Source: Margaritispora aquatica
Taxonomy: Eukaryota; Ascomycota; Leotiomycetes; Helotiales; Discinellaceae
Direction of reading: 5' to 3'
Assembly: GCA_007644065.1 (NCBI GenBank)
Contig: VJWN01000007.1
Span: forward strand, 620,001-684,000
Length of the DNA stretch: 64,000 bases
Both the position numbers and the translations under genes were made by a program. The notes beneath the pieces were generated by a model. The model had not been told where the DNA came from, ran no database searches, and was given only the letters and a program-made list of their open reading frames with translations. Positions 45,946 through 57,973 of this stretch are shown piece after piece (the first letter of the stretch is position 1; each line of letters begins with the position of its first letter).

Positions 45946-47110
45946 TGTCAGGTTTATGGCTTAGTGTTGGGATCGATGCGATGTGCTAGATATCTAAGAA
46001 TGATATGAATCTCAAAGGCGATGACGGAATCTGAGAGACGGTTTTTGGAAGTTCATGTGAGATGCTGCACGTGCATGGTGGGGCTGAGTATGCATTGCTA
46101 AGCGAGGGCTGAATCTGGGTGTTGGGTAAATGTCCATTGGAGGATGTAACTGTACCTTCATAGGCAAATAAGCTGTGCGTCAGCCTTGTATGTGCGAGTC
46201 ACGGTTATAATACTCGGGGCTTGGTTATCGTTGTGCTTTGCGAATATGTGTTTCGTCCTCAAGCAACTCTCCATTAAACATACAAGGTAACTAATGCTTG
46301 ATGCTACATTCCTGTCACAGAACAGAGCTGGAACACAACTTTGTGTTGCAACTACTAGCTGCATTCATCTGGGAGGTGGAAGAAGATTGACAGGCCTTTG
46401 TTCTTTTATAGGTAAGGTAGCTAAGTATTTAGACGGAGGTGGGTAAAGCCTAACCGACATTTCGGGTTCACGTTTCAACCTACACTTCAACTATAAACAT
46501 GAGAAAGGCGTATTCGGGCTAAAGTAGCAGTATTCTTTCCATCAAGTTTTAAGGTGCTTATTAATTTGCAACACTTTCAATATATTCTTATTTGCACACA
46601 CGACTGGAATTTGTACTTGACATATCGTTCTCCGTTTCTTTTGATGTTGCAGCTTTTCTGTAATTTTCCTGCCGCTTTTCGAAAGAATTTTGAATGGGGC
46701 CATTGAATACCAATCTAAAGCTCCCTGAAGAGATACTGTCTCAAAGCTGACTAAACACTCGTCTTTTGATTCTTTCTGTGTCAAGGTGTTAAAAACGCTG
46801 GAAGGTTGTTCGCAATTTTCAGCCAATACAAACACTTCTATAGTAGACAATCATGCATTGACGTGAAAGCGACACAAGCGAAATTAATAAGAGGGTATTT
46901 TCGAACATTTAGAGATTACGCTGCTCTTGCCTACCATGTGTGATCCAGATAAATCTTCGGCAGGAGGAAGTTACTACTTGCATCTAGCTAGTCGAATTTT
47001 TGGTCCCGCTTATTTCCTTCGAAACTTCCGAAACAAAACGGCCTCATATACAAAGCCTTTAATCGCAAGCTACGAATTTCTCCACAACTCAAAACAGAAA
47101 CGCAGCCAAT
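45946..47110. other. intergenic
   Basis: About 1.16 kb. A 102-codon minus-strand frame (46542-46850) opens with TTG, not ATG, and resembles no family I know; it is not accepted as a gene. Otherwise only promoter sequence for the flanking divergent genes is expected. Confidence 0.4.
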
Positions 47111-47694
47111 ATGTCTGCAAATTCTCCAACCAAGAATAAGGCCTCCGCCACCACAAACAATCCTCCCACTTCCACACCCCTCGAAGTAATCACCCTTCCC
47201 TCCAGATCTGAGGCAGAAGAGTACTACCCAGGCACAGCTGGAAATCCAATCCTCCTCTGTCGCAGCAACAGCAACACCGAGATCTTCCGTCCGCACGTTC
47301 ACCAAAAGTCCATCTACATCCCCACCAACGACCCCCGATTCATCGGCTTCAAGCGAAACCAGCACAACCGCAGCTCCCTCGCCTTCGAAATCAGCAAAGT
47401 TCTGTATGGTCGTGTCAACTTCGTTTCGATGGATATGGTATCTCGCATGGGCTACGCGAACGCGGAGGGTAACACTGTTCCTATCTTGCACATTGTCACC
47501 AAGGATAGGGAGATCAATTATGAGATGGTCTTGCAGGCTGTTAAGATCATTCGTTGTATCTTCGTCAAGTAAGTCTTGGCTTCGCGAATCTTAATTTTCT
47601 ACTTACCCCTTTCAAACACTAAATTTTCGTCTCTCACAGGTGCGGAATGCCAGACGTCCACGTGGAGATCATCCAGATGGGACGCTATGAATGA
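47111..47694 (+). CDS. conserved-looking small protein of unknown function, 170 aa
   Basis: Exons 47111-47568 and 47640-47694 are joined over a 71-nt intron in phase 2. A polar Ser/Thr/Asn-rich N-terminus of about 40 residues leads into a compact mixed alpha/beta region (RNQHNRSSLAFEISKVLYG, MVSRMGYANAEGNTVPIL, YEMVLQAVKIIRCIFVKCG) and ends DVHVEIIQMGRYE. No signal peptide or membrane helix is seen. The high GC third positions, clear Kozak-like context (AATATGTCT) and clean intron support a real gene. I cannot assign a function. Confidence 0.7.
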
Positions 47695-48391
47695 AGGAAC
47701 CATAAGGGTGGATTTGGGAGGCTGTGACAAGCAAAACGCTGTTTTCTAAATTAGCTTCCGGCTGGCTGTTTTTACACTGACTGATAGCACCAATCTGCAA
47801 TGAAGTCGGTAACCAAATTCCAATGCCTTTCTGCCCAACATTAGTGACACTTAGTCTATAAAGAATTCATACAACACAGTTATCCATTGTTATTTGTGTA
47901 ATTTTTCCCTGATATTGTTGAAACTAAAATCTACCATTTTGGGAATTAGACTTTGAAAGTAAGATACAACATCGAATGGATGGAAATAAGGTAATATGCG
48001 GGCTAATTAAGCAAAAAAATACTAACATACATTCAAATAGCTTCAAGTGAGTTTTCATAGTCTTCATACTCCATTTTCAAGTATTATTGTTTCCATGCTA
48101 AAGTGGACACATGGCATGGGTTATCCTGATGGCTCGCTTAGTTTCAAATGCAGGGTGCATCAACGATTACTCATCATGAAGCATGAACAAAGGCATGATT
48201 GGACAGGTTTAATGATGTCCACTATATGTTCAACACGGAAATCTACAGCCCTCTACTTTGTCCCTGATACCATCAGCTACTTACTAGCCAATATATCAGG
48301 AATTCTCAACCAGACAGCACCTAAGACAGATGAATGCCGGATTGCCGTCTGCCTCTACGTAACAGTCCCACCCTCGGATAATTGTCTGGCA
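47695..48391. other. intergenic
   Basis: No supportable gene. The + frame from 48047 merges into the transcription factor but has several plausible starts. The region probably holds its promoter and 5' UTR. Confidence 0.4.
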
Positions 48392-50203
48392 ATGAGCGGA
48401 GAACAAGGGCAGTATTCCTGCCGTATCTGTGCTAAGAGCTTCACAAAGAGCAAGTGTGCACCCGTTCGTCGCGCAACAGACTTTTACATCGAAAGTGGCT
48501 GATTTGACACAGGACTATCTCGAAATCGGCATGTGTTATATTGTCAAAAACAGAAACATGTGATTCAAACCCGCAAGAAGTCTTGTACCCTTTGCCGGCG
48601 TGCGAAGACAAAATGCAGCGAGGCTTTTCCCATGTGTTTTCGTTGCAGTTCGAAAGGTCTCGAGTGTATTTATGAGGATGAGAAACAGAATACTTCTATG
48701 TCGCTGCCCGTACTCAATGAAAGCAATGATGCGATAGTCGATGGATGGGCCGAGTTCTCAATCTCGGCAACCGACTTAGTAACGCTACCGAACCAAACAT
48801 CGATGAGCTTCTCATCAGATACTGGCATGACGCAAACTCTACAACAAATATCAGAACAGGATTGCGAGCTAATACTGCAGAATGTTGTAGATATCCAACA
48901 TTACGACCCGAACACCACCTATGATTGGGATCTTGCCCCGATTCACGACGAAAGCGCCGTTGTTGATTCTCCACAATACAACTGGAACCCATTAGCCAGT
49001 CAAAGCGAGGAACACAACTCCATGACAGTTGATCCTAGATTTCTCGTACAGCACGGGCAAGACCACAGTGGCATGACCCTTTTATCTGCTGGTGAAGCAC
49101 GTATTGGACCAATGTTCTTTTTATCTCAGAAGATCGGGCTCTTTCGACGAAGGGAGCAATCGTTTGGGTCGCAGCTTCGCAGTTACTACTTGCTTCAAAC
49201 TATGCGCTCATACCCTAAGGCGATATGCTCTGGCGGTGTGCCACCATTTATCCACGAGAAGTGTGGTGGTTTTGGTATTGGAGTGTCGACTGAGGACTCA
49301 CTGGAGCTGCTGATTCCGCCCTTGCAAGAACCTTTGGCAGTTTGTCAAAGTATTCTTACATTGTACTTCTCAAAGACAATGCAGAGTGTATCTTTTGTCT
49401 GGAGGTCGATAGAGGCCGAGCTAGACAGGCTTGCAATATCCGTAAGTATATCTCATTATCATCTGAATTCATACACGTTTCAGTCTGAAAGATTACAGTA
49501 AAGCCTGCTCCTTTTCATTAGATCAGATCGCTAACCTTAGATTTCTGAATTAGTTTAGTTTATTGGATGAGTGGGCTTTGATATCAGCACTCCAAGCTGT
49601 GACAATCTATATCCTGTTAGCAACACTTGAGGAGGATAACTTATCACCAGGTATTGACGCAAGGATGTTGCATGTAATGATGGTTAGTATTATCCCACCT
49701 TCACACAATCATACTAATTGTTACATAAGTCCATCGCTGCAAAGATACAGGATCCTGCATATACTATTGGTATTTCCCAATATGGGGAATGGGACAAGTG
49801 GATTCTGGCGGAGTCTCGAGACAGGTAGGTCTACTATTTTTGGTTAGAAATTGGTTGAGATATTTACCATTTTAACAGAGTGTTCACTCTTCTGTTTATC
49901 ATCAACACAGTTTTTGATATCAATCCAACTCACGATCCAAACGCCTGCAACGAGTTATTGAAAATGCCCGTCCCAGCGCACAAATCCTTGTGGAATGCGA
50001 AGGACCCGATTGAATGGAAGAATGCACACGATGAATTCAGTCATAAAAGGCAGGGTAGACCTGGTTTGACGTATCGTGATATGGTTGAGGTCCACACGAG
50101 GGGACAAGGCAATCAAAAGCAAACACTGGAAGACTTGGATGATTGGTTTCTGAACCTTGATTCTTTTGGGACCTTTGTCCTCATGACTGCAACCTCGATT
50201 TAA
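48392..50203 (+). CDS. C2H2-like plus Zn2Cys6 transcription factor
   Basis: A fungal nuclear regulator with tandem DNA-binding modules. A C2H2-type finger (YSCRICAKSF ... NRHVLYC) is followed directly by a complete Zn2Cys6 cluster, CTLCRRAKTKCSEAFPMC then RCSSKGLEC, with the canonical C2-6-6-2-6 spacing. Predicted exons are 48392-48467, 48513-49441, 49554-49682, 49730-49824 and 49879-50203, about 517 residues. The first intron is weak: the donor is GTCGCG and the length only 45 nt. Without it an in-frame TGA at 48500-48502 separates the two halves of the C2H2 finger. The C-terminal part is short and helical, compatible with the end of a fungal TF middle domain. It converges with the ABM-like gene (37 bp between stops). 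Target genes are unknown. Confidence 0.75.
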
Positions 50204-50239
50204 CAAATATAACCATACTCGGTGTGAGCAATCGGAAAA

Positions 50240-51131
50240 TTAGAATGACGATGCTTCGAAGTCAAAATACCTTTTTGGCAGCTCAATGTGCTTCTCAAAC
50301 TTGACATACCACGCACCACTTCCTGGCCCAAACCACGGGACCAATTTGACCATTTCTTCAGCAAACAACTCAGTCTTGCTTGCAGCTTGATGCGCCTGAT
50401 AAAACATTAGTTTTCAACATCATCTCAATTGAGAACTGCACAAACCTCAACACTCTCCCATCCGATGTAATAGCAAGCTAACCTCCTCTCTGCCTCTTGG
50501 ACTGACGCATTCATCGCTTCTTCGAGCGTAATTCCACTTGTGATATTAGAATTCAGAGAGTAAGCCCACGCTCCTCCAGTGAATTTGTCCATGAAATAGC
50601 AATCTGTGAAAGTCTTGTTCATGGAATGCTTGAAATCAGGATCTGTCTTCGGCGCAATAGTTGATAGGTTGATAACGGCCTGCTTAAAAGTCAGTATTAC
50701 TTCGTCAAATCGTTTCCAACGAATTGTTTCAGTGCTTTGTCACTTACAAACTCGCAAACAGGTGCTTCTAGTGCCTTGATCATCTCCGGGATCTGCCCCT
50801 CATTGAACTGGAATGACATGGATCTCGCATCTTGCCCTTCGGTGAGTTTGCTCAGCTGAGTCCTGAAAGCTGCATCCAATCTCATTGTTGAGTCGAGCGA
50901 CCACTCTGTGAAGTTTGTAAGCGAAATCCCAAACTTGAAGACGAACAACCTACGAATGACCCAGCAAATCTCATCTTTCTTGAACGGTAGAGCTGCACGT
51001 GCAGGTGCAAAAGTGTTTCCAAAGTATTGACTTTTGACTCCTCCATTGGCAGCAAGGGCATTACGAAGCTTTGCGAAGTTGGTAAGGCGGTTGGCTGGGA
51101 GAACAAAGCGGATGATTTCTGAGAACGACAT
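50240..51131 (-). CDS. ABM-like (dimeric alpha/beta barrel) protein, 258 aa
   Basis: Exons 50748-51131, 50446-50682 and 50240-50395 give 258 residues, all phase 0. The segment YYIGWESVEAHQAASKTELF and the closing WYVKFEKHIEL resemble the second half of antibiotic-biosynthesis-monooxygenase-type domains. The first half (FSEIIRFVLPANRL through MIKALEAPVCEFQ) looks like a degenerate first copy. Many fungal proteins of this design are two-domain and uncharacterised. No signal peptide is seen. It shares a converging end with the zinc-cluster regulator. The enzymatic role is inferred only from fold. Confidence 0.65.
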
Positions 51132-52639
51132 GATGGAGCAGGATTTTTGGGATTTAGTAACTTGAAGGTGAAGAGAAAGAATATGAAGGAGATTCGGAGC
51201 TGATTTAAGTTCCCTGAGATATGATTCCTCGGAGAGCATTCGGGGACTGAAGTTGTCATAACGCTGCAAGATGTTAGCGTTGCAGCAATCGACACGGAGC
51301 TCCGTGTTGAATTAAGCGAGCGGTGCCAAAGAAGATACTATTCTGCACACTTCTGCTTGGAACTTGCAGCAGATTAGTAAGATAGATTAATAATCACGTA
51401 TGATTTGTGCATATTATACGTACCAGATTTTTAATCCTAAAGGAGGGGCTTTTTACCGTAGTCCCAGCTACCTGATAGCTGCCGGGCGAATTTGACGCCT
51501 CGAATATCAGACCCAGGAACAATGTCAAAATGTCAACGGGGACTATATTGATCCTATTCTTAAATCTTGCACTCATCAATTGTATTGGTGTCCGGTATGA
51601 TTATATTCGAGGGTTTTCTTTTCAAGCCTATATGGATATCTAAGATATGCCTATCCAGGCACGTGATTGAGGAAGTTTGCTTACATTGCCTTCCCAAGAA
51701 GAGTTTAGCTTAGTGTCATGCTTTCCTTACGTGAATTAGTCTACAATATATCAAACTGCATTGAAGATCTGCCTATGTGTTCTGTGCGTGCTTTCGCAAT
51801 TACCTCGAGAAGAATATTGCATAAGGCTATGCTAGCTGTGTAGTTCGACTCAGCTCAAGTGGCCGGTCATTTTCCAGCTCTATACTATTGCTTTCTAAAG
51901 CTATTGAAGAAGTTGATTAACACGTCGAACGGATCCAGTTTTGATCCTCACTTTCCATGGGTTAAGCTTTGGCAAGTGCTAGGGTGTTATCCGAAAACCC
52001 ATCATTCTCCTCTTCGTCCAGCATATGCTGAGTATCGGGACAAATTCACGATAATGCTATAGGTTTAAGTAAGATCCATTCGCTGAAAGACGCTCAACAT
52101 GAATTTCTCCAGCGAGATGAATCAAAAAGAAGTTTTAATTCCTTACAATGGGCGAGTTTTTCAACGTGGTGAAGAGACAGATTTCTTAATCAAGTTGTGA
52201 GAAAATGGCGTTTTTTTTTTGGCCTAACGTATGCTTGAGCTTAGGTTGAGGTGCGCTGCCTCTTTGGGCAATTTGTTCAGTAAGATTACCACCTGTGCGT
52301 GACAAAGTTCTTAAGAGTTAGCCGAAGCATTCATGCAAACTACTATCGTTTAAACTATCTGGTGGAAATGGGTCTACAAGAATGGCACAACCATCATGAC
52401 ATTCTGGTCAGGTTTGCCGTGATACAAGATTGACATGGTCACTTAATGTCGTAAGAAGATAAAAGGTTGAGTATGAGACATCCATCATTTCTGTCAATAT
52501 GCTAGTGATGCTGACTAAGCTGTAGGCATCAACTAATGTACTTTTCATTGGAGTGTATAAAGGTTTCAACACCGTTATTACATTTTATATTGATTGTGAT
52601 TCTTGCCTGATTTGATAAAGTATTTCATCGTTCATCATC
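51132..52639. other. intergenic, about 1.5 kb
   Basis: Short frames (51394-51579 minus, 51859-52062 plus) lack family resemblance. No gene, repeat or RNA can be supported. Confidence 0.4.
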
Positions 52640-53426
52640 ATGCCAGAACTCATCCACAATCCTGCGCCACAAACCACAGCTTCGAAGGGAATGAACGAGA
52701 TAATATCCAACCTATGGCTTGGAGAGTAAGCAGACGCCACTATAGATGAAACCAATGTTACTATCAAGCTAAAAAGTTCAGTATTCTTTCGACATACAAT
52801 ATCGAGAGTATAAGAAACAATGGAATCACACACGTGATATCACTCGTGGACCAACCTCTTCCCAAGTGGCTGACAACACGATACCAAGAGCTAGACATCC
52901 AACACACAATTTTCATGATTGAGGATGACGCCGTTGAAGATATTTTAGTGATCATGTCTTCATCATGTGATCATATTGAAAGCACGTTGAAAGGCAGTGG
53001 TGGAGTGCTTGTACACTGCGGCCTTGGAGTCAGTAGATCAGGCAGTGTCGTCATTGGATACCGTAAGCACATCCTTGAACGTAGGGGTAAAAGTACTGAT
53101 AAGACAAAGTGATGCGTGCTCAAAAGAAAGACCGAGATGAGGTCTTCCAATCCGTGAAAACAAAGCGACCACGCGTGCAGCCAAACAGCGGCTTTTGGGA
53201 GCAGCTAGATATTTGGCAAAGTTACGGGTATGAGATGTGGGATGATGTTGAGGGCGCACAGGTTTGCAAGCCACGTTATGCAGAATGGAGAATCAAGGCG
53301 CAAGAAGAAATGAAGGAGAGGGCGAGGATCATGAGCGAGAGAGGTCAACAGCCTGGGCATTTGACGCACCAGCTCAATAACTTTCAGCTGAAGACTCAGA
53401 AAGACAAGCCAAAGGATATGATTTAG
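52640..53426 (+). CDS. dual-specificity protein phosphatase
   Basis: Removes phosphate from Ser/Thr and Tyr by a Cys-dependent mechanism. Exons 52640-52725, 52782-53062 and 53110-53426 give 227 residues, the size of a compact DSP. The active-site loop HCGLGVSRSG is at about 107-116 with nucleophile Cys108 and Arg114. A candidate general acid Asp lies in IEDDAVED (about 75-82). The pre-core segment GITHVISLVDQPLP and the helix after the loop, restored across the last intron (VVIGY-LMRAQKKDRDEVFQSV), are typical. A charged C-tail extends beyond the catalytic core. No targeting signal is seen. All catalytic residues are present, so it is probably active. Confidence 0.87.
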
Positions 53427-53882
53427 TGCGCAGCGATTGCGGATTTTCTATGCGACAAGCTTTCCACTAAAATTCTGGATATGCCTTTTGAATAAGTGGT
53501 ATCATTATCACGCGGTGCTTGTGGGTTCTCAATGGACGGCGTGCATAGAATGTCTATACCGGGCTATTAGCACCTTACTTAAGACAGACTTTCCCCAAAT
53601 GCAGAAACGAAATTTTTATTCCCCTTTTCCCGAAATAATATTACGCGGCGTGGAACATCCCGTAAATAATTATCCACTGAGACGCAAATCATTGCCATAA
53701 TGAGCATTAACTTTCCGCTGTCAGCATTGCCACGCGAGCCACGTTCCTGATCCAACAACTTGGGTCAGAAACCTGGAAAGAAGCTAGCGCACTACTAATG
53801 ACCTCATCATAACAATCCTCATATTTGAAACTAAACAGTATGTTTGAACAACTTCAAACGCAGTACAACCTCCTATGTCAAT
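53427..53882. other. intergenic
   Basis: No gene supported between the phosphatase stop and the hydrolase start. Confidence 0.4.
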
Positions 53883-54950
53883 ATGGCGAACGACAAGTAC
53901 TCATCAACTGTTGCAGCTAAATCGAGTGGCACAATCATAATCGACCATAGAGAATCGCGATCAGTCCCATCTGCTACCATACAGGGGATTCTGAAGCCTA
54001 TAGGCGCCATGATTCTGAAGCCAGGAGATACTCAACCCTTAGGATCACCAAGAATCTCTCCTCCTACGAGAGCGGACAAGAAATGCAAAATAGAGGAATC
54101 GCAAGTCGATGGTATATGGATGTACACTTTATCAGAAGAAAATGCGGAGAAGAAGCCAATCAAACACAAACTCTTATACTTTGCTGGAGGTGGGTTTCGA
54201 GGACCTCCTTCCAAGGAGCACTGGGCATTGGTTGCACAACTTGCACTCGAACTGCCCGAATATGAGATTAGTCTCGTAAGCTACCCCTTGGCACCGAAAA
54301 ACACAGCGCCAATATCTATTCCTCAGCTTTACAAGCTATGTATGACGATAGAAGCACAAGCGAGAGATGAAGGATTCCGGATTACGCTCATGGGTGATTC
54401 ATCTGGTGGCAACATTGCACTGGAGCTAGGCTTGCATTGCGCATCCGAGTACTTGAGACAAAAGGAAGACGGCTTGAATGGTCTGTGTCCGGTAGAAAGC
54501 GTGTTTGCTATGTGCCCGGCGACTGATCTCCGAAACACAAATCCGGATATTGACGCTACTGCCGCGCAAGATTCAATCCTGAGTCGGAAAATTATCACTG
54601 AGGTTGCTGAGGGGTGGAGGGGCAAATGGGAAGCATCAGACCCAAGAGTATCCCCAATAATGGCTGATTTGGGACTGTTCCGCCGTGCAGATATGAAGGT
54701 CGACGGCATGACGGCAGGTTTCGATACTCTTTCACCTGATGGACTTGTCTTTCGCGACAGGCTTTCTGAATTCGAAGTGAGGGGTAATTGGCTGCACTGG
54801 GAGAAGCAAATGCATTGCTTCCCACTAGTATTTGCCTATCATGTGAAGGAGGGGGTTGCTGGAAAAGACTGGATCGTCAATGTTCTGAAGGACAATGTCA
54901 AAAATTTGACGTCGCTTGAACTAAACGATGGAGAGAAAAATTCTCATTAA
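53883..54950 (+). CDS. alpha/beta hydrolase, hormone-sensitive lipase type
   Basis: An esterase/lipase of the HSL (GDSSGG) group, 355 residues in one exon from the ATG at 53883; the frame upstream opens only with TTG. The oxyanion motif appears as YFAGGGF (about 99-105), with Ala in place of the usual first His. The nucleophile elbow is GDSSGG at about 171-176 (Ser173). The acid and base are probably the Asp in GMTAGFDTLSPD and the His in KQMHCFPLVFAY. YPLAPKNTAPISIPQL is the standard lid-side segment. No signal peptide is seen, so it is probably cytosolic or microsomal. Fungal relatives deacylate sterol esters or secondary metabolites; which applies here is unknown. Confidence 0.87.
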   Translation: MANDKYSSTVAAKSSGTIIIDHRESRSVPSATIQGILKPIGAMILKPGDTQPLGSPRISPPTRADKKCKIEESQVDGIWMYTLSEENAEKKPIKHKLLYFAGGGFRGPPSKEHWALVAQLALELPEYEISLVSYPLAPKNTAPISIPQLYKLCMTIEAQARDEGFRITLMGDSSGGNIALELGLHCASEYLRQKEDGLNGLCPVESVFAMCPATDLRNTNPDIDATAAQDSILSRKIITEVAEGWRGKWEASDPRVSPIMADLGLFRRADMKVDGMTAGFDTLSPDGLVFRDRLSEFEVRGNWLHWEKQMHCFPLVFAYHVKEGVAGKDWIVNVLKDNVKNLTSLELNDGEKNSH

Positions 54951-56159
54951 TTCTCTTCGCCAAGCTTAGTGCCAAGCTAATGATGATCAAAAAAATTTTA
55001 CCTAATGTCTGTTTGCGGTGAAGGACAAATAATCATGGCGTTCTCACAGCAAGCTGAAGGGTGTTTCTTACAAAGATCAGAACCCTGCCCTGCATTGTGT
55101 TAGCATAGGGCTGAGATCTTAGCTGTATCTTATGTCATCATATCTGTGGTGAGACATAGAACCAGAGTACGGTATGTAGTCCGATTCCGGAGCAAAATGG
55201 GCTGCTTTTCTTTCTTGGATCCTCTGATTGAGAACATTGACTTCAAGACATATAACTTACCTCTTGCAGGATTGTATTCTTCTTCATGGCTCCACAAGGT
55301 TCCATGATGTTTCGATAAAGAGCGCCAAGCTGAGGGGGCTACAATTCTCGAAAATACCTATAGCTATACAAGCATATAATTGCTCTGTAGCATCCATGAT
55401 AGTTATAGAAGAAGAGATACACGACAGTGTCTAGCCGAGGAATCTTGTGGAAGGATTGGCTTCGCTTCTCGCTTCTCGTATGATTCTGCTCATTGGATGT
55501 TCGCACCTGGAGAGTTAGCAGGCATCTCACTGCATGTCAAATCACGCCCCTTGTTACCATTTCCCAAATGTGGCTTAGCAATTCACCATTGTTTCACCCA
55601 TGACAGATAGTACCAAGTAAGCGGGACGAGAACAGATCCCGCTCTAAAACAGGCAATTGGGTCGGTCATCGGTTTGCCGCTGCTGGTCCCTAACGGAGCC
55701 TCGGGTATCTATTTGATATCCGTCACACTAGAATGTGTTCGCGATTTCTTTGACCTGGAATGCTTTCGTGACTTTGATTGGTGCTGTTATTATTCCATGG
55801 TTGTTGTGCCTTGTGATATTTTGTGGACTTGAGATCATGGGTACACATCTTTCCTGGGGACGCCAAGTCCCTTTCGGGATTGACGATCGTATTTCGGGTT
55901 ATCCAATCTTATCATACTCAGGTCTATTCCAGTACCCTCCTAGTTTGAATGAACCCTCGACCTTGTAATTGGTGCTGAGTAATTTAACTTCTCACTGCTG
56001 CTTACCCACCTATCACGGCAACTGGCCTCGTATCCCAGACGTCAGCTCCTTGCCTCCAGCCATAGGGACAATATATACAGCTGGATTCACTTGCCCAGAC
56101 CGCTCTTGCGGCCGACTATCAAGACTGAAACAATACACTGCTCTATACAGAGCCCATGC
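54951..56159. other. intergenic, about 1.2 kb
   Basis: The frames seen here (55228-55434, 55380-55610, 55735-55968, 56013-56309 minus) overlap each other, mostly lack an ATG and show no known domain. No gene is supported. Confidence 0.4.
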
Positions 56160-57973
56160 ATGGGAATCGTTAACTCTATGCAGAACTTGGTATCGGCTGA
56201 AAGCCAGGAGACTCAAAAAGCTGCCCAGGTGTGTGGTCACTGTAAGAGCATTAAGAAAGGTTGCGACAAAAGGCTTCCGAGTTGCTCGCAATGCATCAAG
56301 TAAGTGCAATTCATCTCAGTCATACAAGATCCTAATCCTGTTTGCTCCACGATAGCCATTTAAAATTCATGTCTCTTCCCCCTTCGAGTCTTGCTGATAG
56401 TGAAACAGGAGGCGGGCAATTTGTCGATATGAGAGCGAAGAGAGAATTCGTTCAGGCAGTGAAAGTAGTGCAGTGGCATCATCATCAAGAAGACACGAAA
56501 ACCCAACGAAAGAATGGCCGATTATCCCTCGAGACTCTCGAAAGAACTTTCCCCCAGGTGTCAGACTATCCATGCTCTTGATCAACAGTTTATCGGATGT
56601 GTTTCCAGCAGGACTAGCAAGCCCATCACTCGTTTCACCGTCTACCAACGTTCTTCTTCACTCTCAGATCCATCACATTATTTGTTTAGATGGCCAAGAT
56701 TTGGACTCTGTTTTGTCGCAATATTTTCGAGGCGTGCACAGTTGGCTTCCAATATTATCACAAAAGAGATTTTTGGATCGGATTACTCACTTCACTCTCA
56801 ACCCCTCGGCAGACTTTTCGGTGCTTCTTTTAGCCATCAAATTGATAACTCAATATCCATCAATCGATAAAGAGACTGATCAGGATAGAGAGGTACTATA
56901 TCTAGCGACAAAGACAATGTTTGCCCAAGTCCAAGCTTTCATCCCTTCATCACTACTGCTAGCTCAAACTGGAATCATACTTGCACACTATGAGCATGCA
57001 CATGGTATGATTGAAGGCGCTTATGTTACAATAGGCACCACCGCAAGAATTGCATTCGCTTTGCGTTTGCACAACACTCACTGTTCAATGGCGCTACAAG
57101 GAAGCGATGCCTGGTTAGATGAGGAAGAGGCATTGTCTACCTGGTGGGGTCTTGTAATTCTTGATAGGTAGGTAAGGAGCAGTGGTGATTTCATATGGAC
57201 TTCAGCCTGATTCACATAGGACTATTTCTTTCGACTCGCAGATGGCTGGCAGGCCTCTCGCCACCCGAGCAATAAGAGAAAACGATTACCTACCAATCGA
57301 CGCAGACCAGATGGATGCATCATCAGAGTTCTTACACCCAATGACGAGGTACTTTGTGTCGGCACTAAACCTACCCAAAGTTGGCAGCTTCGGTCGTGAA
57401 GCGCAAGCGACATTTCTTTATGACAAGGTCCGACTGGCAATTGATGCAGGTAGAACAAGAGCAAATTATCTCTATCCTTTAGGGAACGAGCTTCAATCGT
57501 TGCTGGGAAGGATGATGGAACAAGCCGAGGGACGGTTGGGCGTCTTTTGTGGTGCTACCCAAATGGTCATTATGTTTGTGATTATCGAAAACATACAAGT
57601 TTCTTTACTAAATTGTCATAGAGCAATCTTTAAATTACATCAAACGGCGACACTTCAGCTCCATAATGATGAATATCCTGGCTACCTTCAAGCTGTTGAA
57701 GTCGCACAAAACACTGTGATGCGAATGGTTATTGATATTGCGTACGCTTTCAATCGCGAGTGTCAGACTGTTGATGTTGAAACTTTAACACCTGCTGTGG
57801 CACATATAGCAAAGACAGCTGAGCAACATATTCTAATGGCAATGGATTACCAAGACTTACAATGGATGGAGGAATTTGACCAACTGCAGAGAATGTTGGG
57901 ATTCTTCAACAAGAGATGGGTGTTAGCCGGTAATTCTCCAAGGGCTAAGATGGTAAAAATGACTGGAATATAG
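56160..57973 (+). CDS. Zn2Cys6-type transcription factor with degenerate cluster
   Basis: A fungal-specific regulator. The N-terminal cluster reads CGHCKSIKKGCDKRLPSCSQC: five of the six zinc-binding Cys. After the intron (56300-56355) the sixth position is occupied by HLKFMS, so that Cys is missing. The middle homology domain is clear: FRGVHSWLPILSQKRFLDRI, LLLAIKLITQYP, GIILAHYEHAHG, TARIAFALRLHN and WWGLVILDR, spliced (57167 to 57220) to TISFDSQMAGRPLA. Between them, around 56520-56545, the reading frame must change by one (LSLETLERTFP in one frame, NFPPGVRLSML in the next), and no convincing intron does this. It is either a frameshifted gene or an undetected splice. Function unknown; it may be losing its DNA-binding ability. 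Confidence 0.6.

Noticed and set aside
46542..46850. 102-codon minus-strand frame
   Set aside because: Starts at TTG and shows no domain; composition is not clearly coding.
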